Assembly: GCF_900105155.1 (NCBI RefSeq) | Contig: NZ_LT629762.1 | Coordinates: forward strand, 5,589,501 to 5,653,500 | DNA: 64,000 nt | Direction: 5' to 3' | Origin: Pseudomonas prosekii | GTDB taxonomy: Bacteria; Pseudomonadota; Gammaproteobacteria; Pseudomonadales; Pseudomonadaceae | Shown here: positions 1-9,616 of the stretch, piece after piece | Position numbering within the stretch: position 1 is the stretch's first letter | Layout of the letters: the number at the start of each line of letters is the position of its first letter | Made by a program: the position numbers and the translations under genes | The notes under the pieces: model-generated | Database searches by the model: none | Told to the model about the DNA's origin: nothing | Seen by the model: only the letters and a program-made list of their open reading frames with translations

Positions 1-3000
1 CGACGCCAGACCGAGCGCCAGGGCCAACGACACGAGGAACGTTTCGCCGCCCGACAACGAATGCACCGAGCGCAATTCGTCGCCCATTTCCGTGTCCATC
101 ACCAGCAAGCCGAGCATGCTGCCGCCGCGTTTCAGACGATAGCGTCGCACCAGTTGGCGCAATTGCACGTTGGCGTGATGCACCAGCAAGTCGAGGTTGT
201 AAGCCTGAGCGATCTTGCGGAAGATGTCGCCAGTCGCCGAGCCGATCAGCGCACTCAAACGCGCCCAGCGCTGGTACTCGGTATTGGCATCGGCGATCTG
301 CTGCGCCAGGGCCTGATTGGCATTTTGCCGGCGCTGATCTTCAGCCTGCTCGGCACGCAATTCGGCGCATCGGTGCTCAATGACGCTGAACTGGTTTTGC
401 AGTTCCGCCAACGCGCTCGCCAATTGTTCGGCGTCGAGGTTGCCGTTGTGCTGCGCCTGATGCTGGAGCAGACGCTTGTCGCGTTCCTCCAGCAACACCT
501 TGGCTTGTTCGATGGCTTTTTCGCTGCTTTGCAACAACTGCCGCAACTCACTGACCTGCTGATCGTCAACGCTCAGCAATTCTTCGAGACCACCGTCATC
601 TAGCTGCGGATGCTGCGCGCGCCAGTCGGCAATTTTGCTGCTGAGCTCGCGATCCTCAGTTTCCAGCGCTTGCGAACGCTGTTGCTGCGCCTTGAGTTCG
701 GCGGCCAATTGCACCAGCGCCGTGCGCACGCTTTGCAGCTCCTGATTGGCCGCGGATTCCGCTGCGCGAGCCTGTTCGACCGCCTGATCGAGTTGCTGCT
801 GCCACTGCTCAGCGCTGGCATGTTCGCCGAGCAATTGTGCGAGTTTGTGCTCGCCAGTCTGTTGCTGTTCGGCCAGTACGTTGAACTGCTGCTGCACGGT
901 TTGCAGGTGTTGCGCGCGGGTCTGCTGGCGATCCTGTTCTTTTTCCAGCGTCTGTTGGCGCTGCTGCTGTTCGCCGAGTTCGTCGCGCTGCTGCTCAAGT
1001 TGCTGCAAGCGCTGGGCGATTTGCTGGTCCAGCTGCATGAACGTCGCGGCCGGCTCGTTGCGCAGGGCTTCCAGCGTATCGGCCGGTAGCAGCGTGCTGA
1101 ACGCCGTCAGTTCTTCGTCGAGGCGCTGGCGGTTGTTGCCCAACGCCTGTTGCTGATTGCTCAGGTGTTGCGCGGCTTGCTGGCTGGCGGTCTCGGCGTT
1201 GCGCAGTTGCTGCGCAAGGCGCGCGGCGTCTTGTTGCAACGTGAGCAGGGCGCTTTGGCGCTGTTCGTCCTGGCTGATGCTCTGGTTCAGTTGACTGTTT
1301 TGTTGCGCGAGCCAGGCGTTGCGTTTGGCCGCGTCCTGATTGAGCAACTGCGCGGACAGCGGGTGCGCTTCGAGGCTCGGCGTCAGGCTCTGTTGCTGGC
1401 TGGCGAGCTGTTCCTGCTGTTGCAGCAACTCTTTCTGCTGGGCGATCAAACCGCCGACTTCGGCGCGCAGCTCGGTGAGTTTTTCCTTCAGCACATCGAC
1501 CGCTTGCTGCGCGTTGGTCAGCTCACTTTCGTCATGCCGGCCGAGGCTTTGCAGCAGCGCTTCGGGCTGGTGATATGGATGCTCGGGGCTGCCACAAACC
1601 GGGCACGGCTGATCGTCCTGCAACTGCGCGCGCAGTTCCTCGACACTTTCGCTGCGGGCCAGGCGCTGGCGTTCGAGCAACTGGCGGGTGACGTTCAGGG
1701 TCTGTTCGGCGACGGTCAGTTCGGACTTGGTTTTCACCCCGTCCTGGGTCAGGCGTTCGCGTTCCTGCTGGGCGGCGAGTTGGCGCTGTTGCAGCTCGGC
1801 ACCGCGCTTGTCCAGTTCTTGCTGACTGGCCCACAAGCGCGTCAGTTCTTCGAAGCCGCGCAGTTGCTTGCGGTTGTCCTGCAGCAAGGTGCTCAGCAGC
1901 TGGATTTGCTCGGCGACGGCTTCCGGCTCGGCGCCGGCTTCTTTGTAAAGCACTTCCAGATTCTGCTTTTGCGCCGCCAGCGCTTCGGCAGCTTGCGTCG
2001 CGCGTTGCTCCAGATTGGCCAGTTCTTCCTGACCTTTGTTCAGGCGATTGCCGATCAACATCAGTTGTTGCAGGCGATCGCGGTAAGCATTCCAGGCATC
2101 GCTGAGCGGCGCCAGATGCACGCTTTGCGCAAGCTCCGCGCCAATGCGCTGCAAACGTTCGGCGACCTGCTGTTGCTGGTCAAGCAAAGCTTGAATGGTG
2201 GTTTGGCCCTGCGTGCAGGCCTGCTCGGCTTGCTGCTTGAGGTCGGCGCTCGCACTCGTCTCGCGCACCAGGCGGGCGAGGGTGCTTTGCTCTTCAAAAG
2301 CCTGACGCAGCAGCGGCGCATTTGTCGCGTGCTGGTTTTGCGCCTCGGTCAACGCGATGTGCGCGGTGCTCAGGCTCTGCTCGAGTTGAGTCTGGCGCTC
2401 GGTCAATTGCTGTCGCTGCTGCGTGTGCTGCTGGATCTGCGCGGCCAGCGGCGTGAGCTGCGCGACCAGTTCAGTCTTGCGCGCAAATTGATGGCGTTGC
2501 GGTGCCAGTTGCTCCAGCCGGGTCAGCTTCAAACGTTCGCCGGCCAGGCCTTCCCAATGCTGCTGGGCCGTGTGCAATTGCTCGGCGGCGCTTTGCTGTT
2601 CTTCCTGCAATTGGCGCAGCTGTTTGAGCCAGGTGTGTTGCTCTTCGAGTTGCTTGAGTTGTGCTTGCTGGAGCTTGAGTTGCTGCTGGGCTTCGTTGAA
2701 GCGCTCATCCAGTTCGGCGCGCGCCTCGGGCGCCAGCGGCGTGACACCGGTGGCCTGATCCTGGAGCAATTTGTGCGCTTCACGCGCCTCTTTGGTCTTG
2801 TCGAACGCGCGCCGGCCCAAACGCGTGTAAAGCGCGGTGTCGGTGAGTTTTTCCAGCAGTTCGCTACGGTCGTTGTCGTCAGCCTTGAGGAACGCGCTGA
2901 ACTCACTCTGGGCCAGCAGCACGGCGCGGGTGAACTGTTCGAAGTTCAGGCCCAGCGCGGCTTCGAGCTGGGTCTTGTACTCGCCTTTTTGACTTGCCAG

Positions 3001-3417
3001 CAACTGATCCTGATCGATATCGCGCAGGCTCTGGCGACTGGCTTGCAACTTGCCGCCAGCCTTTTCCCGAGCGCGATTGGCTTCCCAGCGCGCGCGATAG
3101 CGACGGCCATCGATGCCGACGAAATCGACTTCCGCGTAACCTTCGCCGGTGCCACGGCGCAGCAAGGTACGCGGGTCGCCGGTGCCGATTTCGCCGTCGG
3201 CGTCCGGCACTTTGGCGTCGCGCCCGGTGTTGTTCAGGCGCGGCACGGCGCCGAACAGCGCCAGGCACAAGGCATCGAGCAAGGTGCTTTTGCCGGCGCC
3301 GGTCGGCCCGGTGATCGCGAACAATCCGGCGCTGGCCAGCGGTTCGGCGGTGAAGTCGATTTCAAACGGCCCGGCGAGCGAGGCGAGGTTTTTCAAGCGG
3401 ATCGCGAGAATTTTCAT
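1..3417 (-). CDS. sbcC: Exonuclease subunit SbcC (C-terminus beyond left edge)
   Basis: This is the SMC/Rad50-like ATPase subunit of the SbcCD nuclease, which opens DNA hairpins and trims ends at stalled or broken forks. It starts with MKILAIRLKNLASLAGPF, and a Walker A loop (GPTGAGKST) follows at about residues 30-40. Long Gln/Leu/Arg-rich coiled coils flank a CPVC zinc hook encoded near 1595-1605. The ABC signature LSGGETFLVSLALALGL lies at the extreme left, so only the last few dozen residues are missing. The ATG overlaps the sbcD stop (ATGA), showing a coupled sbcD-sbcC operon. The identification rests on the motifs and the gene order and is firm. Confidence 0.96.
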   Translation of the reverse strand, partial: MKILAIRLKNLASLAGPFEIDFTAEPLASAGLFAITGPTGAGKSTLLDALCLALFGAVPRLNNTGRDAKVPDADGEIGTGDPRTLLRRGTGEGYAEVDFVGIDGRRYRARWEANRAREKAGGKLQASRQSLRDIDQDQLLASQKGEYKTQLEAALGLNFEQFTRAVLLAQSEFSAFLKADDNDRSELLEKLTDTALYTRLGRRAFDKTKEAREAHKLLQDQATGVTPLAPEARAELDERFNEAQQQLKLQQAQLKQLEEQHTWLKQLRQLQEEQQSAAEQLHTAQQHWEGLAGERLKLTRLEQLAPQRHQFARKTELVAQLTPLAAQIQQHTQQRQQLTERQTQLEQSLSTAHIALTEAQNQHATNAPLLRQAFEEQSTLARLVRETSASADLKQQAEQACTQGQTTIQALLDQQQQVAERLQRIGAELAQSVHLAPLSDAWNAYRDRLQQLMLIGNRLNKGQEELANLEQRATQAAEALAAQKQNLEVLYKEAGAEPEAVAEQIQLLSTLLQDNRKQLRGFEELTRLWASQQELDKRGAELQQRQLAAQQERERLTQDGVKTKSELTVAEQTLNVTRQLLERQRLARSESVEELRAQLQDDQPCPVCGSPEHPYHQPEALLQSLGRHDESELTNAQQAVDVLKEKLTELRAEVGGLIAQQKELLQQQEQLASQQQSLTPSLEAHPLSAQLLNQDAAKRNAWLAQQNSQLNQSISQDEQRQSALLTLQQDAARLAQQLRNAETASQQAAQHLSNQQQALGNNRQRLDEELTAFSTLLPADTLEALRNEPAATFMQLDQQIAQRLQQLEQQRDELGEQQQRQQTLEKEQDRQQTRAQHLQTVQQQFNVLAEQQQTGEHKLAQLLGEHASAEQWQQQLDQAVEQARAAESAANQELQSVRTALVQLAAELKAQQQRSQALETEDRELSSKIADWRAQHPQLDDGGLEELLSVDDQQVSELRQLLQSSEKAIEQAKVLLEERDKRLLQHQAQHNGNLDAEQLASALAELQNQFSVIEHRCAELRAEQAEDQRRQNANQALAQQIADANTEYQRWARLSALIGSATGDIFRKIAQAYNLDLLVHHANVQLRQLVRRYRLKRGGSMLGLLVMDTEMGDELRSVHSLSGGETFLVSLALALGLAS

Positions 3418-4658
3418 GGCTGTTCGCGCTCCATTTGCACGTCTTGCAGCAGCTCGGCAAAGTCCTTGAGGGTTTGCTCGTCAACCTCGCTGCCGTAGTT
3501 GTCCTGCCACGCGCGGCTGAACAATTCCTGCGGCGAGAGCTGGTCCAGTTCGATCAGCGTGGCATTGTCATCAGCGCCGTCATTGCGTCCGGTGCCGGCG
3601 TATTCAGCGGCAATCCGCACCAGCCGCACGGCTTTGCCTTGCAGCGCGGTTTCCACTTGATAACGCAGATCGGGTTGCGGCTCGTCGAGGCGCACGCGCA
3701 CTTCCAGCCACGGTTGGCGCTGCAGATCTTCGAGCAAATCAGTGTTCGGCAGCTCGGCCAGTTGCAGCAGAATCTCGGCCAGCGGTGCCGGGCCGATGCG
3801 CTGCAGATTGACCGCGCGCGGGATCAGTTTCGGTTCGACGCTGAGCAGGGTTTCGCCGTCGAGTTTGACGTCGAGAATCTGGTGCTGGTAATTGATCTCG
3901 GAGAACGACAGCGGAATCGGCGAGCCGCTGTAGCGGATGCGTTCTTCACCGTTGACCTTCTGCGGTTTGTGCAGATGCCCGAGCGCGACGTAGCTGATGG
4001 TCGAGCCAAACAGGCTGGCGGGCAGCGCTTCGGCATTGCCGATGATCAGGCTGCGCTCGGAGTCTTCCGAGACCGAACCGCCGGCCATGTGCGCGTGGCT
4101 GATGGCGATCAGCGCCTGCCCCGGCGTGCGTTTGGCGTTGGCTGCGGCGATCAGCCATTCGTGGACCTGCCCGATGCCGCGCAAATAGTTGTCGCCCAAC
4201 TGCGCGCCGGTCACCTCGGCCGGCCGCAGGAACGGCAGCGCCAGGCACCAGGCGCGAATGTCGCCACTGGCGTCGGGCAGCGGCAGCAACAGCCGCTCGG
4301 CATCAAGTTGGCCGTCATCCAGCCACAACACCCGGCCCAGCGCGTGAGTGCGCAGGCGCCGCATCAACGGCGCGGGCAGTTCGATGCGCGAGCCGGAATC
4401 GTGGTTACCGGCAATCATCACGATGGTCAGCGACGGCTGCTGTTCGTGGGCGCCGACGATGAAATCGTAGAGGCGTTCCTGGGCTTTGACCGGCGGGTTG
4501 ACCGTGTCAAAGATATCGCCAGCGATCAGCAACACGTCGGGCTGGTCCAGCTTCAGCTGGCGCAACAGCCATTCGAGAAAACAACCGTGCTCGAAATCGC
4601 GATCCTGGCCGTGCAGGTTCTGCCCAAGGTGCCAGTCGGAGGTGTGGAACAGACGCAA
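3414..4658 (-). CDS. sbcD: Exonuclease subunit SbcD
   Basis: This is the Mre11-like metallophosphoesterase subunit of SbcCD and supplies the nuclease active site. Near the N-terminus it has RLFHTSDWHLGQ (metal-binding D-x-H), followed by GDIFD and GNHD, in the order expected for the family. The length is about 414 residues, normal for SbcD. I chose a TTG start at 4658 because it gives the canonical MRLFHTSDWHLGQ N-terminus and has GGAG about 7 bases upstream. An in-frame ATG at 4703 would add 15 unconserved residues. It is the first gene of sbcDC. Confidence 0.95.
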   Translation of the reverse strand: MRLFHTSDWHLGQNLHGQDRDFEHGCFLEWLLRQLKLDQPDVLLIAGDIFDTVNPPVKAQERLYDFIVGAHEQQPSLTIVMIAGNHDSGSRIELPAPLMRRLRTHALGRVLWLDDGQLDAERLLLPLPDASGDIRAWCLALPFLRPAEVTGAQLGDNYLRGIGQVHEWLIAAANAKRTPGQALIAISHAHMAGGSVSEDSERSLIIGNAEALPASLFGSTISYVALGHLHKPQKVNGEERIRYSGSPIPLSFSEINYQHQILDVKLDGETLLSVEPKLIPRAVNLQRIGPAPLAEILLQLAELPNTDLLEDLQRQPWLEVRVRLDEPQPDLRYQVETALQGKAVRLVRIAAEYAGTGRNDGADDNATLIELDQLSPQELFSRAWQDNYGSEVDEQTLKDFAELLQDVQMEREQP

Positions 4659-4763
4659 GGCAATCTCCGCAAACAATAAAGTGATGGCCGCGGGGGTAAA
4701 CATGGGCGGCTAAAGGAGAGGGAGTTTACTGGCAAACACCGCGGATGTGGTCACGCATCACCT

Positions 4764-4882
4764 GTGGCGAGGGGGCTTGCCCCCGTTTGGCTGCGAAGCA
4801 GTCGTGCTTCAAATGATTCGGCGGGCTGGAATAAAAGAACGGGGCCGCTTCGCGACCCAACGGGGGCAAGCCCCCTCGCCAC
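4764..4882. repeat. REPIN-like inverted repeat
   Basis: A perfect 22-base inverted repeat (4764-4785 and 4861-4882; GTGGCGAGGGGGCTTGCCCC on the left arm) encloses about 75 bases. It sits between two gene 5'/3' ends and has the form of a paired Pseudomonas REP element. It could also act as a transcript-end structure for the DUF6708 gene. Confidence 0.85.
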
Positions 4883-4893
4883 AAAGGAAGTGT

Positions 4894-6012
4894 TTATCCG
4901 CCGGGTTTGCGGCACGGATTCATCCGCCGCACTTCAGCAAAAATCTCGGTAATCGGCCGCCGAGGCTGGCGTTTGTGTAGTTGCCGCACTTGTTCGCTCA
5001 TTCGCCTTAGTTCCTCGCTGGGTTTGGTCCATTGTTCTTTCGGCAGCGGTTCCGACCATTGCTGCATCACTTCCGGCATGGCGTGCGGCGCCATTTTCTG
5101 GATGCGGCGAACTTCCCACTCGGTGAGGTGGTTGGGGATCGTCCACAGGGTCATGACGTGGTACAGGTACCAGAAAAATCCCGAGAGCCGGTTGCGTTCG
5201 CCGTCGCGGATTTGTTGGTGCATGCGCGCGCGAGCGTTGTGGAAGGTGTGCAGGCCTTCGTGGGGTGGGTCGCCGGGGTTTTGCAGGTCTAGCGGGTCCT
5301 GGATGGTCTTGAGGTCGTTGATTTCATATTCCATGTACCCGCGAATCGCTTCCCAATGGCTGATGGCGATGGGTAGGCCGAAGCAGGGGAATTCGACGCT
5401 GGTCAGGGTTTCGCCATGCTGGAAACCGATGCCCATGCCGTATTGGCGCTGGATACCGTATTGGGTGGCGCCTTGGGACTCGATGACCCAGGCGGATAGG
5501 GATTCCCAAGGGACGAAGACGGGTTCGGTGGCGTCTTCGGGGTTGAAGCAGACTTCGCGGCGCTGGCGGTTGAAGCGGGTGGGGAAGATGGTGAGGCGTT
5601 TTTTGTGGTTGTGGTGCCATGTTAAGACGCAAATGAGCAACGAAAAAAAAGCAGCTAAAAGTCCGATTTCTGAAGCGGCAAAGAAAACATCAACGGTAAA
5701 TTCCCATGAGTAGAGCCAGTCGTATCCCGATATAAGACCAAAACAAAAACAAAACAATGGGAACAGAACAATGAACATAAATGATGTTGTGAATGGCCCT
5801 CCCAATATGACTTGCCAGGAAAATATCTGTGGCCATCCGACCCCAAAATCCATGTACACGTCATTAAGTTCCCCTATGTGAGGACCGTGAGGCGGCATGG
5901 ATGTTGGTAATGGCAACGGGGCTAGATAAGTGATTCTTCCCCCAAGGAATGGCTCCATATCTCCTGCTTTGGAGTGGGCAGGCTGCAGCGGGCTATCAGT
6001 CTTGGTGGGCAT
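4894..6012 (-). CDS. DUF6708-like membrane protein, probable T6SS immunity partner
   Basis: This 372-residue protein has two hydrophobic segments at about residues 72-94 and 106-130, followed by a soluble domain rich in Trp and charged residues that resembles DUF6708. Its ATG lies inside the end of the upstream effector frame (ATGCCCACCAAGACTGA holds both start and stop), so the two are translated as a pair. Its position directly after a VasX-type pore-forming effector suggests a membrane immunity protein, by analogy with TsiV2. That is inference; DUF6708 proteins are also found as effector-associated domains. The first 350 bases of the coding region are clearly AT-richer than the neighbours, as is common for recently exchanged T6SS cargo. 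Confidence 0.7.
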   Translation of the reverse strand: MPTKTDSPLQPAHSKAGDMEPFLGGRITYLAPLPLPTSMPPHGPHIGELNDVYMDFGVGWPQIFSWQVILGGPFTTSFMFIVLFPLFCFCFGLISGYDWLYSWEFTVDVFFAASEIGLLAAFFSLLICVLTWHHNHKKRLTIFPTRFNRQRREVCFNPEDATEPVFVPWESLSAWVIESQGATQYGIQRQYGMGIGFQHGETLTSVEFPCFGLPIAISHWEAIRGYMEYEINDLKTIQDPLDLQNPGDPPHEGLHTFHNARARMHQQIRDGERNRLSGFFWYLYHVMTLWTIPNHLTEWEVRRIQKMAPHAMPEVMQQWSEPLPKEQWTKPSEELRRMSEQVRQLHKRQPRRPITEIFAEVRRMNPCRKPGG

Positions 6013-8752
6013 GATCGGCCATCTCCAGCGAATGGGTTTCAACCAGCAACATGGGGGGAGGCTCATTAACATTTTTAGTTGGCGACACAGGGTAATGGCC
6101 TTCTTCACGGGGATTTAGACGAATGACGCGATTGCGAGAAACCCACTCACCGTTGGGGTTCAAGGTCTGTAGACAGACCGTCAATTCCAGCATTTCGGAA
6201 GCGGGGGTAAATTCGGCATCGGGGTCCAGTGGACATTGCATGCAGAGCACCAGCCGGTCCGGTCCGGTTTCCACAATGCGCAGACTGTTCGCTATTTCGT
6301 TGCTGATGACATCTTTGCGTTCGCGGGGTGTGCCGCGACTGTGTAGAGGAATTGAAATGCGGTGAGCGCCGATTCCCAGACGTCGGGCGGGTTGACCAGT
6401 CAAGGGTGGCTGAAAGTCATCGAGCTTGACCCCTGGCAGCACTAAATGAATATCTTTGGGCTTGGCCATTAACAGCAGATTGTTCAGCCACGAGTCATGG
6501 TCGTTCGGACCGAGTTGCACATAAGGAGCATGAACAAGGAAGGCCAGATAATTTTTGTATTCATCTAAGGAGTGGTCGCCGCGCACATCGGCATCCAGGC
6601 CCCATGGGGTGGTTTTAAGCCATTTATCGTGGTTGCTGATGTTGTAACGGTTGTAAAGCCAAGTACCGCCCAGTTCCAATACCGTGAACAGCGCTCCGGC
6701 CAGGTTGAACCGGAAAAATACGGTAGATAGACGAGTACCTGCGGCTGCCCAAGCAGCTATTCGCGCTTCGGCACTCCGTGCAGTCACGACTTTGAAAGTG
6801 GCGTGTACGGTGTGACTAAGCCCATAGGCATTTACCGTCGCCATACCACCGGCGCCCAGGGTGGCAAGCGCCGCACTTCGCTGTGTCGCGCTATTCCCGC
6901 TCCGTATCGCCTGCTGCCAATTCTGAATCTGGTTATTCAAGCTGAACATCGAAGCAAGAAATCCCAAAAAGTAGGTAAAGCCACCCAATCCGATATGCAT
7001 TTTCCCCATCTGCACATGAACACTGTGCAAAGCGTGACGTTGAAGTCCGGTGACCAGATCCGCACTCCGTGCTTTCAACGCCGTATCAGCCAGACTTTGC
7101 GCTGCTGCGAACCCTGCCGCTCCAGTTGCGAAAGTTGAACTAACCAACGGCGCCAACTTACGCTTATCCCGCGATTGGGCAAATGTCTCTTTCACGACCG
7201 AAACCAAATTCACCCCCTGAACCAAAAACACCAACAACCCCATCCCCTCGCTTCTAATCAACCCCGCATTCGGCACCGCGCTAACCCCCATCCGGATACT
7301 CTTCAGTAAACTCCTGACCTCGGTCTGCTGCTCTGGCGGAAACAGCAGCGTCACCCCCGCGCGAGCCGGCGTCGCCCCGTACAGCCGCACCGATTGATCC
7401 GGCAGTTCCGCGATCGGGCTGAGCGCGCCGGCCAACCGCGCCTCGAGTTGCGTCAATTGCCCGCGCACCCGGCCAATTTCGCCCTGCAACTCCACCGCCC
7501 GTGGCGACTTGTGGCCCTGGCGGTTTTTGTTGTGGGTGATTTGGTTGCGTTCACGGGTCAGGGTTTTCAGGTAGTCACGCTCCCTGAGTATTTCCTTGAG
7601 GTTGGTCTGCAGCGCTGCGTGTTCCGCCGCCGTAGCGACGGTAAAGGTCACGCCGGTGGTTTTTGCCGCGTCGAGCAGTCGCATGTACAGCGCCTTGGGC
7701 AGGCGCTGGAACAGTTCGTCGAGGTCAGGGATTTTCTCCGCCGCGAGGTTGAACCCCTCCAGTGCCCGGCTCAGGCCCATGTTCAGCGCGGGGCTGAGGC
7801 TGTGTTGCGCCGCGTCGGCGACGGCGCGGGTGTGCTCGGGCAAATCGTCGAGGGCCGGCAGGTGCGGTTGCTCGATTTTCTTCAGCTCGGCGAGCCAGCG
7901 CGGCAGGTTGTTGAACACGCCCATGCCGGCGTTGAACAACAGCGTGTATTGCACCGCTTGCTCCGGTTGCAGGCGCCACGGCAACGTGTAGAACAGCGGC
8001 CGGGTCAGCTCCGGATGTTTTTCCAGGTAGCCGAGGATTTTTTCGCTCGCCTCATCGCTGCGACAAATGTCTTTGAGGCAGGCGTATTCGGCGCTGAACA
8101 CCTGGCCCAGCTGCGCTGGTTCGTGCGCGTCGTAATACCACGCCGAGCGGTGGTAGCGTCCGGCGCACACCAGCATCGTGCGGTCGGCGGTGATGCGTTC
8201 GAGCAGATTATTCCAGCGGCCAATGTCGAAGCGGTACTGGAACAATTCATCTTCCATGGCGGCGCGGTCGATGAAGTCGTTGACCCCGCGTTTACCGCTG
8301 AACAACGAACCCTCAAGCAGATTGCGGATGCGCAGATCGTTGTCCTTGCCGAGGTTGACCAGCGTCTGCAAGTGGCGCTCGACGAAGTCGCTTGGTGACG
8401 CCGCGAAATACTCGCCCGTGTAGTAACGAAGGTCCGCCTCAGCATTCGCGCGACCGTACGCCGTGGCGTCGGGGGCGAGGCCGTCGAAACGGTTCATTGC
8501 GTAGGCCTGATCCACGGCATCGCGACGCATCTGCTCCAGTTCAGGAGTGGCAGTAACGCTGGGCGGGACGACTTTGCCGCCACGGTTCAGGTAGTCGAGC
8601 AAGGTCTTGCGGGTCTGTTCGCGCTGCGCTTCCGGCAACTGCTGCAGATCGGCGAACAAGGCTTTTGCGCGAGGGTCATTGCTGACCTCGGACAGCTTGT
8701 CGACGTCGGCCGGGCTGAGTTGGCTCAAGGACTCGATGTAGCAGGCCAGCAA
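5996..8752 (-). CDS. T6SS VasX-type effector, C-terminal part (interrupted frame)
   Basis: This frame carries about 918 codons of a large effector whose N-terminal quarter is encoded in the same frame at 8783-9616, separated by one TGA. The predicted product is mostly helical. It has a charged central section (around DYLKTLTRERNQITHNKN) and, in its second half, several hydrophobic stretches such as GMGLLVFLVQGVNLVSVV, FTYFLGFLASMFSL and AGALFTVLELGGTWLY. These suggest a colicin-like or VasX-like membrane-disrupting domain. The only nearby start is TTG at 8752 and the next ATG is about 70 codons on, so independent translation is doubtful. The stop overlaps the DUF6708 gene. Family assignment (VasX/BTH_I2691 type) rests on architecture and neighbours. 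Confidence 0.7.
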   Translation of the reverse strand: MLACYIESLSQLSPADVDKLSEVSNDPRAKALFADLQQLPEAQREQTRKTLLDYLNRGGKVVPPSVTATPELEQMRRDAVDQAYAMNRFDGLAPDATAYGRANAEADLRYYTGEYFAASPSDFVERHLQTLVNLGKDNDLRIRNLLEGSLFSGKRGVNDFIDRAAMEDELFQYRFDIGRWNNLLERITADRTMLVCAGRYHRSAWYYDAHEPAQLGQVFSAEYACLKDICRSDEASEKILGYLEKHPELTRPLFYTLPWRLQPEQAVQYTLLFNAGMGVFNNLPRWLAELKKIEQPHLPALDDLPEHTRAVADAAQHSLSPALNMGLSRALEGFNLAAEKIPDLDELFQRLPKALYMRLLDAAKTTGVTFTVATAAEHAALQTNLKEILRERDYLKTLTRERNQITHNKNRQGHKSPRAVELQGEIGRVRGQLTQLEARLAGALSPIAELPDQSVRLYGATPARAGVTLLFPPEQQTEVRSLLKSIRMGVSAVPNAGLIRSEGMGLLVFLVQGVNLVSVVKETFAQSRDKRKLAPLVSSTFATGAAGFAAAQSLADTALKARSADLVTGLQRHALHSVHVQMGKMHIGLGGFTYFLGFLASMFSLNNQIQNWQQAIRSGNSATQRSAALATLGAGGMATVNAYGLSHTVHATFKVVTARSAEARIAAWAAAGTRLSTVFFRFNLAGALFTVLELGGTWLYNRYNISNHDKWLKTTPWGLDADVRGDHSLDEYKNYLAFLVHAPYVQLGPNDHDSWLNNLLLMAKPKDIHLVLPGVKLDDFQPPLTGQPARRLGIGAHRISIPLHSRGTPRERKDVISNEIANSLRIVETGPDRLVLCMQCPLDPDAEFTPASEMLELTVCLQTLNPNGEWVSRNRVIRLNPREEGHYPVSPTKNVNEPPPMLLVETHSLEMADHAHQD

Positions 8753-8782
8753 ATAGTTGCGCTCGTTGTTATCAGCATTGGT

Positions 8783-8785
8783 TCA
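8783..8785 (-). other. In-frame TGA splitting the effector
   Basis: On the minus strand the frame reads ..VGWVDD-TGA-TNADNNERNYLLACYIES.. without any shift. A single G-to-A change in a TGG Trp codon would produce this stop. The reading frame is open on both sides, for 277 codons before it and about 928 after. Confidence 0.9.
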
Positions 8786-9616
8786 GTCGTCGACCCAGCC
8801 GACCAGCACGTCTTGATAATCGGCCAGATCACGCAACACACCGAGGTCGTCCGGCACCACGAGGAACAGCGTGTCGTCCTGATACGCCGGGCGTACCTGC
8901 CCGAGAAACTCGCCGATGTGCGCCTCACGAAAACGCTGAGGTTGTTCCCAAAGATAAGGTTTGCGTTCGTGCTCGGGCACAGCGCTGACCTGCACGGTCG
9001 GCAGCAACACGGCGTCCGGCGACGGTTCGTCCGGGCTTTCTGCGTTCTCCACTGGCGGAGCCGGCGCCTCGGCAATCTCGGCCAGCCAGCGCTGCGTTTG
9101 CTCAACCGTCAGCAATTGCTCGCCGCCGGTTGCGCAATCCACCGGGCCGAGGTCGATGGCTTGCATGAAGTGGTCGCGCTCTTCGCGGCTGTCGATGACC
9201 TGGGCGCATTTGGCGGCAGTCCATTGCACCTCGGCGAAGCTCACATGCAACATGCTGCGCCGTGAAAAGATCAGGGCCGGGCGCTCTTCGATGGCTGCGC
9301 GCTGATCGACGACCACCTTGGCGCCCTTGTGCAGCAGGGCGCTGACCAAGCCGTCGAGTACGCGATATTCGTGGAGATGGCCGGTGACGCTGTCGATTAC
9401 GTACAGCCAGCCATCGCGTAGCAAACGGATTCCCAGCGGCCGCGTCTCGAGGGCGTAAGGCAACTTCAGTGGCTTATCAGGATCGAGGTTTTTTTCGACG
9501 AGGCCGTAGCGCAATGGCAAAAGCTGCACATGGGTCTGGCGCAACGGGCAGGCGCCGGGCGTGCCAATGGCAGTTTTCGGCGCCGCCGCTGCGGCGAGAT
9601 TGGCAGGGTGGTTCAT
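8783..9616 (-). CDS. T6SS VasX-type effector, N-terminal part (ends at premature TGA)
   Basis: This 277-residue open frame has the N-terminal region typical of VasX/BTH_I2691-type effectors: CPLRQTHVQLLPLRYGLVE near residue 20, then LGIRLLRDGWLYVIDS and a region ending VPDDLGVLRDLADYQDVLVGWVDD. This part normally binds the DUF4123 adaptor and VgrG. Its ATG overlaps the stop of the adaptor gene (ATGA). If the TGA at 8783 is real, the product is a loading domain without its toxic domain. With the downstream frame the full protein would be about 1206 residues, within the usual size of the family. Confidence 0.78.
   Translation of the reverse strand: MNHPANLAAAAAPKTAIGTPGACPLRQTHVQLLPLRYGLVEKNLDPDKPLKLPYALETRPLGIRLLRDGWLYVIDSVTGHLHEYRVLDGLVSALLHKGAKVVVDQRAAIEERPALIFSRRSMLHVSFAEVQWTAAKCAQVIDSREERDHFMQAIDLGPVDCATGGEQLLTVEQTQRWLAEIAEAPAPPVENAESPDEPSPDAVLLPTVQVSAVPEHERKPYLWEQPQRFREAHIGEFLGQVRPAYQDDTLFLVVPDDLGVLRDLADYQDVLVGWVDD

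Noticed and set aside
1150..3498. Long open frame on the plus strand opposite sbcC
   Set aside because: It is the mirror of a GC-rich coding gene; its Leu/Gln-rich translation has no domain, and the minus-strand frame shows clear SbcC motifs.
8783..8785. TGA as a selenocysteine codon in the effector
   Set aside because: No SECIS-like structure was evident and Trp fits the context better; selenocysteine in this family is not known to me.
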